DNA of 64,000 nt, taken from contig CAVQFB010000018.1 of assembly GCA_963711675.1 (NCBI GenBank), positions 23,986 through 87,985 on the forward strand, given 5' to 3'. The stretch comes from CAVQFB01 sp963711675. GTDB lineage: Bacteria; Acidobacteriota; Terriglobia; Terriglobales; Acidobacteriaceae. Position numbers and translations under genes: made by a program. Below, one piece after another: positions 26,994-35,545 of this stretch; the stretch's first letter is position 1; each line of letters opens with the position of its first letter. The notes below the pieces were generated by a model that saw nothing but the letters and a program-made list of their open reading frames with translations, was not told the DNA's origin and searched no databases.

Positions 26994-29900
26994 ATGAGAT
27001 CTACCTTCGCTGAAAGCGCAACGCGGAAACACAACAACAGACCTGGCAACCCGGAGGCAGGCAGCTGGCTTGTTTCTCTTGGGGGAAAATCGAGACTGAT
27101 CGTCACGCTTCTTGGCCTGATGGCTCTGGCGGGGGCAGCTTTGCTGCAGGCGCAGACCGTTACAGTCACGGTGCAGGGACGGGTCTCTGACACCACGGGG
27201 GCGGCGATTCCGCAGGCTACCGTGGCCGTCGCGAACGCTGCCACAGGATATACGCGGTCCGTCACCTCAACCGCGACCGGCGACTACCAGCTGGCGCTGC
27301 TGCCGGTCGGAGATTACACGGTCACTGCGGAGAAGCAGGGTTTCCAGAAGCAGGCGAAGAAAGTGCACCTTGATGTGGGCGTGGCGGCGAACCTCGACTT
27401 CGCCCTTGCCGTGGGCCAGGTGACGCAGCAAGTGGAAGTGCAGGACGTAGGCGAGGTTGCAGAGCCGACGCGGAGCATGGTGAGCTCCGTGATCTCCACC
27501 AACGAGATCGAAAGCTTGCCGACCAACGGACGCGAATTCATTGACTTCGCGCTGCTGGCACCCGGCGTCACGATAGGCAACACCACGTCAGGGAGTACGG
27601 ACGTTATCGTCGAGCCGGTTACGAAGCTGTCATTTGCCGGTCAGAATATACATTTCAACTTCATCGCCGTGGATGGCGCGGATGACATCTCCACGGCATC
27701 GGGCATCCAACGGGGCACGCCGCCGCAAGAGTCGGTGCGCGAGTTCCGTGTGATCAACACGGACTACACGACAGAGTTCGGTCGCGCCACCGCCGGCATC
27801 GTGAATATCGTCACCAAAAGCGGCACGAACGCTCTGCATGGGTCGCTCTACGAATACTTTCGGAATAACGCGATGGATGCGAAAAGTATCCTTTCGGCGC
27901 CGGGATTCAACGTGCTGCGCCAGAACCAGTTTGGCGCCACGCTCGGTGGTCCCATACGGAAGGATCGGATATTCTTCTTTGCCAACTATGAGGCACAGCG
28001 GCGTGAGGAATCGCCCACCTACAATTCCATCGTGTTGAACAACATCGCGGCGATCAATAACGTAAAGACAACCGTGTACGGCTTGCCCGCGGAAAACCTG
28101 TTCGTGCTGCGCGACGGGAACACTGACAACGGCTTCGCGCGGCTCGACGCCAACCTCGGCAGCAAGAACTACGCGTATGCTCGGTACTTCGTCAACGACG
28201 ACCGTTTGACCAATCAGTCGCCGCTCAACAATGGCTTCGATATGCCCTCGGCGTTCAAGAACAACTTCATTCGTGACCAATCGCTGGCGGGCGGGCTAAC
28301 GACCACTCTGTCATCTTCGTGGGTGAACGAACTGCGCCTGCAGTACGCACACCGGACCTTTGATTTCCCGGTGGTGTCGACGCAGCCTCACCTGGAGGTC
28401 GCCAACACGTTCGCCGTGGGCGTCAATCGCGGCAATCCGGACATCTACCGCGAGCACCGGTTCGAGCTTGTGGACAATATGACCCACAACGTCGGCCAAC
28501 ACACAATCAGCTTCGGAGGAAATTTCAGCCGGGTATCGACCTACGAGTCGTTCCCGCTGTTCTACCCGTTTGAAGCCGACTTCTCGAATCTGCCGGCATT
28601 TCTCGGGACCGACGGCGCGGCCGGTTGCCCCTCAGGCGTGGCGTGCCCCGATCCTTTTGTGGTCTTCTTCCAGCGGTTCAGTACATCTACGACTCCATTG
28701 TTCACGGAAGGGGCGCTGGCGGGTGGCATCGGCGTCTACCAGGGCGGAGCGATATCCCAAGCGGTGCGGCAACAGTCTTCCGCAACCCTGGACCACACCT
28801 ACAGCGGCCTTTACCTGCAGGACAAGTGGCGCGCCAGCCAGAAGCTGACCCTGAACGGCGGAATCCGGTGGGAGTTCGAGACCTGGCCCTCGGGAGTGCT
28901 GAACACACAGACGAAGAATTTCGATCCTCGCGTGGGATTGGCCTACGACCTTGGGACTTCCAACAAAGTCGTTTTCCGGGCAGGATTCGGACTGTTCCAC
29001 GGAATCATTCCGTCGCCGTTGCTCATGTGCCAGGCGCCGTCGTGCGGCGGTCAGGCCAAGTATCCCAACCGTCCGTTCGAAGACAGTCTGAACGCCAACA
29101 CGGGGCTGTTCAGTTTTGCCAGTTCTCCGTTCATCAATTTTCTTGCTTTGAACTCCCTGCTCACGAAGGGCACCTATCCCAACGGGACGCCAGAATCGTT
29201 CTGCCCGGATGGCACGCTGGCGAGTTGCGGCTTCCTGCAGGATGCAACCATCGTCCGCTTCAACCAGAACCACCAGAATCCTTACGGAATTCAAACCAGC
29301 GCGTCAATTGAATTCCAGCCCTTCAGGGACGCAGTGCTTAGCATCTCAGGGGTTCACCTGCGGGGCGTACACCTGGGCAGCTTCTACAACGTGAACCAGC
29401 CCGATCCGTCTGGCACTGTCAAAGTGTTCAGCTCGGACGGGAAGTCGAGTTGCAAGGATGTTTATTTCAACTTTGCTTTCGTGGGCCTGCCTCCGACCAA
29501 CTGTACACCTTACCCGGCTGCCTTCGTCATTCCTAACACGCCGCACCTGAATGCGATTCCCGGATTCCGCAACAACCAGTACAGCGTGTTTTTCGAGGCG
29601 ACCTCGGGCTGGGATTCGGTGTACGACGGGTTGCTGGTGAACTTGAGCAAGAGACTCAGCCGCAACTTTTCCTATCAGGTGAGCTACACCTGGTCGCATT
29701 CGATCGACGATGGACCGAACCCAAGCTTCGTGCTGATCCCGCAGGACAGCGCCAAGTTCCGGGGCGAGCGCGCCGGTTCGGCGGATGACGTGCGGAACCG
29801 CTTCGTAGGGAACGCCGTGTTCTCCAGTCCTTCGAACTGGAATGCTTTCCTGCGCGATTTCAGTTTCAGCACGATCATTACGCTGCAGTCTCCGCAGTAC

Positions 29901-30278
29901 TTCACCAAGTATGCCGGCTTCGACGTGAACGGAGACGTTTTCGGTAACAACGATCGCGTGGGGGCAGAGTCGCGTAACACGTTCAAGGGCGATTCGCTGC
30001 AGACTGTTGATATTCGGCTCGAGCGCTCGTTCCCGATCGGCGAGAAAGTGAAGGTACAAGCCATGGCAGAGGCGTATAACCTGCTGAACACGGTGAACAT
30101 CCGGTACTTCAATACGAACTATGCTGCGGCAGACTTCTGTCCGTTGGATCCTGGCGCACCGGGATGTGCGGGAGCGCCGGCGTTCTATCGCGAAGGTTCT
30201 CCGAATGCGTCGTACGGGTCTCCGAGCGCGGTGTTTAACCCACGGCAACTTCAGTTGGTAGTACGCTTGAGCTGGTGA
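26994..30278 (+). CDS. Oar-type TonB-dependent outer-membrane receptor
   Basis: About 1094 residues from the ATG at 26994, which has a strong GGGAGGGG ribosome site seven bases upstream; an in-frame GTG at 26943 lacks this. A hydrophobic export signal (LIVTLLGLMALAGAALLQAQ) is followed by a carboxypeptidase-regulatory-like domain (VQGRVSDTTGAAIPQATV, GDYQLALLPVGDYTVTAEKQGF). A plug with LPTNGREFIDFALLAPGV and TEFGRATAGIVNIVTKSGTN comes next, then a large beta-barrel ending LQLVVRLSW. Oar-type receptors import oligomeric or bulky substrates in Acidobacteriota and Bacteroidota. Being next to the GntR gene, it probably imports the inducer/substrate of this cluster. Confidence 0.92.
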   Translation: MRSTFAESATRKHNNRPGNPEAGSWLVSLGGKSRLIVTLLGLMALAGAALLQAQTVTVTVQGRVSDTTGAAIPQATVAVANAATGYTRSVTSTATGDYQLALLPVGDYTVTAEKQGFQKQAKKVHLDVGVAANLDFALAVGQVTQQVEVQDVGEVAEPTRSMVSSVISTNEIESLPTNGREFIDFALLAPGVTIGNTTSGSTDVIVEPVTKLSFAGQNIHFNFIAVDGADDISTASGIQRGTPPQESVREFRVINTDYTTEFGRATAGIVNIVTKSGTNALHGSLYEYFRNNAMDAKSILSAPGFNVLRQNQFGATLGGPIRKDRIFFFANYEAQRREESPTYNSIVLNNIAAINNVKTTVYGLPAENLFVLRDGNTDNGFARLDANLGSKNYAYARYFVNDDRLTNQSPLNNGFDMPSAFKNNFIRDQSLAGGLTTTLSSSWVNELRLQYAHRTFDFPVVSTQPHLEVANTFAVGVNRGNPDIYREHRFELVDNMTHNVGQHTISFGGNFSRVSTYESFPLFYPFEADFSNLPAFLGTDGAAGCPSGVACPDPFVVFFQRFSTSTTPLFTEGALAGGIGVYQGGAISQAVRQQSSATLDHTYSGLYLQDKWRASQKLTLNGGIRWEFETWPSGVLNTQTKNFDPRVGLAYDLGTSNKVVFRAGFGLFHGIIPSPLLMCQAPSCGGQAKYPNRPFEDSLNANTGLFSFASSPFINFLALNSLLTKGTYPNGTPESFCPDGTLASCGFLQDATIVRFNQNHQNPYGIQTSASIEFQPFRDAVLSISGVHLRGVHLGSFYNVNQPDPSGTVKVFSSDGKSSCKDVYFNFAFVGLPPTNCTPYPAAFVIPNTPHLNAIPGFRNNQYSVFFEATSGWDSVYDGLLVNLSKRLSRNFSYQVSYTWSHSIDDGPNPSFVLIPQDSAKFRGERAGSADDVRNRFVGNAVFSSPSNWNAFLRDFSFSTIITLQSPQYFTKYAGFDVNGDVFGNNDRVGAESRNTFKGDSLQTVDIRLERSFPIGEKVKVQAMAEAYNLLNTVNIRYFNTNYAAADFCPLDPGAPGCAGAPAFYREGSPNASYGSPSAVFNPRQLQLVVRLSW

Positions 30279-30330
30279 GGGTTTCCAGCGGTATGAGGAA
30301 TTGTTTGCCTCGCCGCTGAACAGCCTGGAA

Positions 30331-30379
30331 GTCTCAGGTTTTCGGAGTCAGAAGAAACGCGGCCTCGAAAACCTGAGAC
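30331..30379. promoter_or_regulatory. 14-bp perfect inverted repeat between receptor and catabolic genes
   Basis: Left arm GTCTCAGGTTTTCG (30331-30344), right arm CGAAAACCTGAGAC (30366-30379), 21-base loop, no mismatch. There is no T-run after it, so it is not a standard intrinsic terminator. It may be an mRNA processing or stabilising hairpin that sets receptor versus enzyme levels, or a repeat-family element. Confidence 0.6.
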
Positions 30380-30417
30380 CTCAACTGCATATCAACCACA
30401 GGGACGCCCGACCTTCC

Positions 30418-30930
30418 ATGAGCGTGACGCAGTCTGAATTCCGCAGGGCGATGGGATGCTTCGTCACTGGGGTCACGGTAATCACAGTCGATCAGGACGG
30501 GGAAGTACACGGCATGACGGCAAATGCGTTCACATCAGTTTCGCTGGATCCTCTGCTGGTGCTGGTTTGCGTCGACCACAGGGCTCGCACCCACGCGCAC
30601 CTGCACGCCAGAAAACGATTTGGTGTGAACGTCCTTGCCGGGAATCAGCGGGCGGTTTCCGAATACTACGCGAAGAATGAGGAGACGCATCAGCATGCTG
30701 AGCAAGCCGGAGCGCATTTTGACCGCACCCGGCATGGAACACCCGTGCTTCGCGGTGCGCTCGCTTACCTGGAGTGCCGTCTGCACAGTACCCAGGAAGC
30801 AGGGGACCACACAATTTTCATTGGAGAGGTTGAAGATGCGGTGGTTCGGGAAGGGGAGCCGCTGCTCTATTTTCGAGGGCAGTACCGCACGCTGCCGCGC
30901 GAGGATGCTTCGAAGTCACAGAAGCACTAA
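30418..30930 (+). CDS. Flavin reductase-domain protein
   Basis: A 170-residue FMN-binding flavin reductase (HpaC/RutF-like). I start at MSVTQSEFRRAMGCFVTGVTVIT, which is the family N-terminus; the frame upstream is open but runs through the inverted repeat. Typical parts are GMTANAFTSVSLDPLLVLVCV and FGVNVLAGNQRAVSEYYA, and the final GEPLLYFRGQYRTL. It would supply reduced flavin to an oxygenase, most simply the luciferase-like protein encoded 36 bases downstream. A flavin-binding non-reductase role cannot be excluded. Confidence 0.87.
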   Translation: MSVTQSEFRRAMGCFVTGVTVITVDQDGEVHGMTANAFTSVSLDPLLVLVCVDHRARTHAHLHARKRFGVNVLAGNQRAVSEYYAKNEETHQHAEQAGAHFDRTRHGTPVLRGALAYLECRLHSTQEAGDHTIFIGEVEDAVVREGEPLLYFRGQYRTLPREDASKSQKH

Positions 30931-30966
30931 TGTGCGCAGTTGTGCCATGAGGGTGGGGAGACCAAC

Positions 30967-32049
30967 ATGAGATTCGGCATCTATTGCGAGATGCAAACGC
31001 CGCCGGGGAAATCCTACTATGACTTGACCTGGGAAATCATGCGGCAGATCGAGCACGCGGACGACTCCGGTTTTGACGTGTATTCGGTTATCGATCACCA
31101 CTTCTTCCAGAAGTTCTCGATCTCAGCGAATCCCCTGGCGATGTTTGCCGCTGCCGCCCAGCGCACATCGCGCATCCGTTTTCGAACTGCTTTGCACACC
31201 CTGCCGCTGGAAAATCCGATGCGCCTGGCGGGCATGATTGCCGAGACCGATATTCTTACCAACGGGCGCCTGGAGTGCGGTCTGGGACGCGGTCACGCAT
31301 GGCTGTTTGGGCCCTCTGCCCTGCCTTTGGAAGAGAGCCGTCCCCGTTATAACGAGGCCGTCGAGATTCTGGAGCTGGCTTTCACCAAGGAAAGGTTTTC
31401 TTACGACGGACAGTTCTACAAGGTAAAAGATGTGGCGGTCGTCCCCCAGCCAATCCAGAAGCCGCACCCCAAGTTCTATACCGGCGGCACGAGCGACATC
31501 ACTTATCAGATGGCGGGAGAGAAGGGATGGGGAATTTTTGTCCCTCCGCTGCTGCCCTGGAAAGTTCTGGAAGCGCCGCTGAACATTTACAAGAAAGCCT
31601 GTGCCGAACACGGCCACGAACCGGACATCGTGTATATACGGCCGGTCTATCTCGACGAAGACGAAAAGACGATTCGACGGGAGGTAGAGCAGGCGTTGCA
31701 TAATTTTCTGGCGTTTAACGCGTCCCCAGTCGATTCGATTCAGAGCGAGGAGAAGAAAGCGGAACTTCGCGCCAAGGGCTATGGCTTCTATGCCAGCGGG
31801 GCGCTGGAGTCGCTGACCCAGCTTACCTACGAGCAGATCGTCGAGCAGGAGATCGGTTTTATCGGTACGCCCGACAAGGTGATCGGTCAGATTCGTGAAT
31901 TGCAGAAAAAGGGTGGCATTGGCGAGCTGGCGATCGTTTCGAACTTTGGCGGACTTGATCACTGGAAGAGCATCAAGACGCAGGATCTTTTCGCCAAGCA
32001 TGTGATGCCGGCATTCCGTAAGGCTACGACGCGGGTGGCGGCGGACTAA
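30967..32049 (+). CDS. LLM-class flavin-dependent oxidoreductase (luciferase-like)
   Basis: A 360-residue TIM-barrel protein starting at MRFGIYCEMQTPPGK with GGGGAG upstream. The bacterial luciferase pattern is clear: VYSVIDHHF, FRTALHTLPLENPMRLA, GRLECGLGRGH and KPHPKFYTGGTSDITYQMAGE. Two-component monooxygenases of this type (luciferase, limonene or nitrilotriacetate monooxygenase-like) take reduced FMN from a partner such as the flavin reductase immediately upstream. That pairing suggests an oxygen-dependent hydroxylation or C-N/C-S cleavage step. F420 use is possible but less favoured than for the second LLM protein at 43688. Confidence 0.85.
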   Translation: MRFGIYCEMQTPPGKSYYDLTWEIMRQIEHADDSGFDVYSVIDHHFFQKFSISANPLAMFAAAAQRTSRIRFRTALHTLPLENPMRLAGMIAETDILTNGRLECGLGRGHAWLFGPSALPLEESRPRYNEAVEILELAFTKERFSYDGQFYKVKDVAVVPQPIQKPHPKFYTGGTSDITYQMAGEKGWGIFVPPLLPWKVLEAPLNIYKKACAEHGHEPDIVYIRPVYLDEDEKTIRREVEQALHNFLAFNASPVDSIQSEEKKAELRAKGYGFYASGALESLTQLTYEQIVEQEIGFIGTPDKVIGQIRELQKKGGIGELAIVSNFGGLDHWKSIKTQDLFAKHVMPAFRKATTRVAAD

Positions 32050-32094
32050 AAGCAAGTTCCCAGTACCGGGTACCTGGTGAGCTCGGGATAGTTC

Positions 32095-33198
32095 ATGGCG
32101 ACAGTGGTGACACCATCGACGGCGGCTTCTACGTTCGCTCCCATGAGCGCGCGGAGAATACTGATCTTTGGTGGGATCGCGCTGATCGCTGGCGGCATGT
32201 TGTTCGGCGATATTTTCGCGGTATTCGTCTTGCACCAGAATGCGGGTATGCAGGGAGAAGCATTAATCGCTGCCACGCAGGCGGTGGCGGCGCAGAATCC
32301 GACGGCGGTCAGGGATATTTTCGCGAGCCTCGGCGGGATGCTGGAAGATCGTGGAACGAAGGTGGACGCGCATGTTCACATGACCGGCGCCGGCTACCTG
32401 GCCTTGTTGCTGGCGCTGCTGCAGCCTTATATAGCCCTCCCCCAAGGCGTTAAAAGGTGGTTAGCCGCGCTGTTCGTCACCGGGGGCGTGCTGCTCCCGG
32501 TTGGCATCTTTCTAATTCATTATGTTGGATTGGCGTACAGTCCGTTTGCGGTGATCGGATGGGCCAGCGTCCTGGCCGACTCCGCGGGGGCGCTGCTGAT
32601 TGTTGCGTTGATCGGAGAAGCCTGGGGATTGTCGAAGTATTTGGGCGGTGTGAGAAATCAAGACGTTGCCGAGAGCGCTGCGGATAGCGGTTGGTCGCGA
32701 CGCGCGTTGTTGAGCGGTGGAACCGTGCTGATTCTGGTGGGATTCTTGCACGGAGCGTGGTACTCGGCGTTCCGGCTCTACCCGCACGAGGCGCAAGAGA
32801 TCCACATTCTGGAAAGTATGCTGGACGATGCTGGCACGCCGACCAACCTTCCTGCTGCGGCGAATGAGGTAAGGAATTTTGGAAATCTGGCGGGTGAGAA
32901 AGCGGTGAACATCGCGGCGCATTCTCATATCGTAGAGTTCGGCCTGCTCGCTATTCTGTTGTCGTTTGTGCAGCCGTATGTGTTCTTGAGCGAGACCTGG
33001 AAACAGCGTTGGGTGAAGACGCTGTTGGCTGGGTCGATCATACTGCCGGTATTCGTCCTGCTCGAACTGAAGCTTGGACTGCTGGCAGGGGGAATTGCCG
33101 ACGTAGGCGGCTTGATGGTAATCGTTGCGCTGGTCGCCATGCTGGTCGGCGTGCTGCGTTACAGCGGCAGCCTTGATCAAACAGAGGAGCTGCGATGA
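32095..33198 (+). CDS. Membrane protein with two tandem HxH four-helix modules, family not recognised
   Basis: A 367-residue protein with about eight membrane helices made of two similar halves. Half 1 (about 20-180) has GGIALIAGGMLFG, AVFVLHQ, a 45-residue loop, DAHVHMTGAGYLALLLALLQPYI, VLLPVG and a fourth helix ending AWG. Half 2 (about 200-360) repeats this as GGTVLILVGFLHG, YPHEA, a loop, AAHSHIVEFGLLAILLSFVQPYV, IILPVF and a fourth helix. The paired His at the start of the second helix of each module could bind haem or metal. It overlaps the next gene, a single module, by four bases. I do not know this family. The context suggests an electron-transfer or transport partner of the oxidoreductases. 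Confidence 0.75.
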   Translation: MATVVTPSTAASTFAPMSARRILIFGGIALIAGGMLFGDIFAVFVLHQNAGMQGEALIAATQAVAAQNPTAVRDIFASLGGMLEDRGTKVDAHVHMTGAGYLALLLALLQPYIALPQGVKRWLAALFVTGGVLLPVGIFLIHYVGLAYSPFAVIGWASVLADSAGALLIVALIGEAWGLSKYLGGVRNQDVAESAADSGWSRRALLSGGTVLILVGFLHGAWYSAFRLYPHEAQEIHILESMLDDAGTPTNLPAAANEVRNFGNLAGEKAVNIAAHSHIVEFGLLAILLSFVQPYVFLSETWKQRWVKTLLAGSIILPVFVLLELKLGLLAGGIADVGGLMVIVALVAMLVGVLRYSGSLDQTEELR

Positions 33199-33686
33199 GC
33201 GGCTCGCAGAAACTGCTGATCCTTGGCGGACTCGCGCTGGCGTCGTTTGGAATGCTCTACGGACTGCACTATGCAGTATTCATTGAGCACCAGGCGCTGG
33301 ACCGACTGGGAGGTTCACTCGCACAGGCCTTTGCCGATGCCGCCCAAGGTAACCGGGATGCCAGTGCCATGGCGATTGCTACATACGCGACGACCAAGTA
33401 CAGCTATGTTCGCCAGGTGGACGTTCACTCCCACTGGATCGGGTTGGCGATGCTGATGATCGTGCTGGGTGTGGCATTCGAGCGTGTGGGTTTTGCCGAG
33501 CCCGCACGAATCTGGCTGGCGATGGCAATGCTTGTCGGATCGGTGATTTTTCCGCTGGGCGTGATTTTGCAGACTGTGAATCATGGTGGTCTAATTCCCT
33601 CGGGCCTGGCGGTTGCGGGCTCAGCGCTGGTGACGATCTCTCTGGCAGGCGTGGCGTGGGGATTCGCGCGCCAATCAAATTCGTGA
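33195..33686 (+). CDS. Single-module HxH four-helix membrane protein, paralogue of the upstream gene
   Basis: A 163-residue protein with four predicted helices. It aligns with each half of the preceding gene: GGLALASFGMLYG, AVFIEHQ, a loop, DVHSHWIGLAMLMIVLGVAF, VIFPLGVIL and a last helix ending GVAWG. The HQ and the D-x-H-x-H pair are shared most closely with half 1. Its ATG overlaps the stop of the upstream gene (ATGA), so both are made together, giving a 2:1 or 1:1 assembly of three modules. Ten bases separate it from the FAD subunit of the molybdenum hydroxylase. Function unknown; not annotated beyond membrane topology. Confidence 0.75.
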   Translation: MSGSQKLLILGGLALASFGMLYGLHYAVFIEHQALDRLGGSLAQAFADAAQGNRDASAMAIATYATTKYSYVRQVDVHSHWIGLAMLMIVLGVAFERVGFAEPARIWLAMAMLVGSVIFPLGVILQTVNHGGLIPSGLAVAGSALVTISLAGVAWGFARQSNS

Positions 33687-33696
33687 AGGCATAACC

Positions 33697-34590
33697 ATGT
33701 ATCCGCGAGCATTTCACTACCACCGGGCTGGCTCACTGAAGGAAGCGGCCACCATGCTTTCGCAGATCGGCGATGATGCCAAGCTCTTGGCCGGCGGCCA
33801 GAGCCTGATTCCGCTGATGAAGCTGCGATTTGCCAACCCCGGCCACTTGATCGATCTCAACTTCATCGCGGGAACGTCCTACATAAAAGAAGATGGCGGG
33901 TCGCTGAGGTTCGGTGCGATGACGCGTCACGCTGAAATTGAAAACTCCTCTGTCGTGGCAAAAATTCCTATCATCCACGATTGCGCGGCGGGAATCGCTG
34001 ACGTGCAGGTGCGTAACCGCGGGACCATCGGTGGCTCGGTGGCGGAAGCCGATCCCAGCGGCGACTGGGCAACAGTGTTGCTCACTCAGACCGCGGAGGT
34101 CCGTTGCCTGGGGCCGACGGGGGAGCGAACGGTCGCGCTCGACAAATTCATTACCGATGCCTACACGACCGTTCTCACTCACGATGAACTGATCAGTGAA
34201 GTTGTGGTGAAGCTTCCTCCAAAAGGCAGCGGCGGCGCGTATCTGGCGTTCAAGCGCGCGGCTCCCGTGTACCCCACTGCCAGCGCGGCGGTACAGCTTA
34301 CGCTGGAACAGGACGTCTGCAAGGACGCAGCAATCATGTTGGGGTGTGTGGGGCTGACTGCGATACGGGTGAAGGATGGTGAGGCTGCACTGCGCGGACA
34401 GAAGATCACCGACAAACTGATTGCGACGGTGACGGAGGCTGCGCACGCAGCGGCCGACCCGCAACCGGACATGCGCGGTTCGGCTGACTATAAGCGAAGC
34501 GTGGTCGCGGCACTGGTGAAGCGCGCCATTGAAGTTGCCGTGCTCCGGGCGCGAGGCGAGCAGGTGGAATCGAGCCACATTTATGCCTGA
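33697..34590 (+). CDS. Molybdenum hydroxylase FAD subunit (CoxM-like)
   Basis: A 297-residue medium subunit of the xanthine dehydrogenase/CO dehydrogenase family. FAD-contacting motifs are LLAGGQSLIPLMKLRFANP (about 28-46) and TIGGSVAEADPSGDW (about 110-124). The C-terminal domain (GAYLAFKRAAPVYPTASAAV) is full length. It accepts electrons from the 2Fe-2S subunit and passes them to an acceptor that is not identified here. Its stop overlaps the start of the 2Fe-2S subunit by eight bases. Confidence 0.92.
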   Translation: MYPRAFHYHRAGSLKEAATMLSQIGDDAKLLAGGQSLIPLMKLRFANPGHLIDLNFIAGTSYIKEDGGSLRFGAMTRHAEIENSSVVAKIPIIHDCAAGIADVQVRNRGTIGGSVAEADPSGDWATVLLTQTAEVRCLGPTGERTVALDKFITDAYTTVLTHDELISEVVVKLPPKGSGGAYLAFKRAAPVYPTASAAVQLTLEQDVCKDAAIMLGCVGLTAIRVKDGEAALRGQKITDKLIATVTEAAHAAADPQPDMRGSADYKRSVVAALVKRAIEVAVLRARGEQVESSHIYA

Positions 34591-35071
34591 GACGATTGAA
34601 AAAGTTAAGGTCAAATTGAAGGTGAACGGGAAGGCTCACGAGGCGGAAGTTGAGCCACGCACCCTGCTGGTCGAGCTGCTGCGCGAGCATCTCGATCTCA
34701 CTGGCACGCACGTGGGGTGCGACACGACCTATTGCGGCGCCTGCACCGTGTTGCTCAATGGCGGCGCGGTGAAATCGTGCACCATGTTTGCGGTCCAGGC
34801 CGACGGCGCAGAAATCATGACGGTCGAGGGGCTGGAGAGCGACGGCAAACTCCATCCCATTCAGAAGGCCTTCGGCGACTCCTACGGATTGCAGTGCGGC
34901 TATTGCACGCCCGGCCTGATGCTCTCCACTTACCAGTTACTATCGAAAAATCAGCAGCCGAGCGAGAAGGACATCCGGAAAGCGATCGCGGGCAATACGT
35001 GCCGCTGCACGGGTTATCAAAACATTTTCAAGGCGATTCAGTTGGCAGGACAGAATGTGAAAGGGGCCTAG
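34583..35071 (+). CDS. Molybdenum hydroxylase 2x[2Fe-2S] subunit (CoxS-like)
   Basis: A 162-residue small subunit from the ATG of MPETIEKVKV. The plant-type cluster ligands are C46, C51, C54 and C66 (GCDTTYCGACTVLLNG), and the helical C-terminal cluster has C105, C108, C140 and C142 (LQCGYCTPG and NTCRCTGYQNI). All eight ligands are intact. It bridges the molybdenum subunit and the FAD subunit. CoxG follows after three bases. Confidence 0.94.
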   Translation: MPETIEKVKVKLKVNGKAHEAEVEPRTLLVELLREHLDLTGTHVGCDTTYCGACTVLLNGGAVKSCTMFAVQADGAEIMTVEGLESDGKLHPIQKAFGDSYGLQCGYCTPGLMLSTYQLLSKNQQPSEKDIRKAIAGNTCRCTGYQNIFKAIQLAGQNVKGA

Positions 35072-35074
35072 GGC

Positions 35075-35536
35075 ATGGCGATCAAGCTGGGGGGAGAGTT
35101 TGAAGTGTTACGCACACCGGAGGACGTGTACGACTTCCTCACCGATCCCAACAAGTTCGGGCCGCTGCTGCCGGATTTTCAAAGCATGTCGGTGCAGGAT
35201 GCGACGCATTTCGCGGTGAAGGTGAACGTTGGCGTTTCCTACATCAAGGGCGTGGCCGAGATGAAGATGGAGCTGACGGAGGCTACACGTCCGCAGCGCG
35301 CGCAATATAAAGGACAGGGAAGCGTCGCCGGCGGAAATGTTTCGTTGATTTCGGGTTTCAATTTGTCGCCGACCGTGACAGGCACCAAGGTGGCGTGGGA
35401 GGGCGAAGCGCAAGTCTTTGGGCGGCTGACGTCAGTGGCAGGTGGTCTGCTCGAGCCACTGGGAAAAAAGAACGTACAGAAGATGATCGATGCCCTGCGG
35501 ACGGCATTGAAAGAAGAGAAGCAGGCGAGCGCGTAG
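35075..35536 (+). CDS. CoxG-type SRPBCC protein
   Basis: A 153-residue single-domain START/SRPBCC protein: VYDFLTDPNKFGPLLPDF near the N-terminus, YIKGVAEMKMEL in the middle and VAGGLLEPLGKKNVQKMID in the C-terminal helix, all typical of CoxG. In the CO dehydrogenase system CoxG recruits the enzyme to the membrane. In this cluster it could tether the molybdenum hydroxylase near the multi-helix membrane proteins encoded just upstream. Unlike full-length CoxG it lacks the long C-terminal extension and anchor. Confidence 0.88.
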   Translation: MAIKLGGEFEVLRTPEDVYDFLTDPNKFGPLLPDFQSMSVQDATHFAVKVNVGVSYIKGVAEMKMELTEATRPQRAQYKGQGSVAGGNVSLISGFNLSPTVTGTKVAWEGEAQVFGRLTSVAGGLLEPLGKKNVQKMIDALRTALKEEKQASA

Positions 35537-35545
35537 GGGGCGAAG

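Noticed and set aside
30331..30379. Intrinsic terminator after the receptor gene
   Set aside because: The hairpin is strong but has no T-run, and the next genes continue on the same strand.
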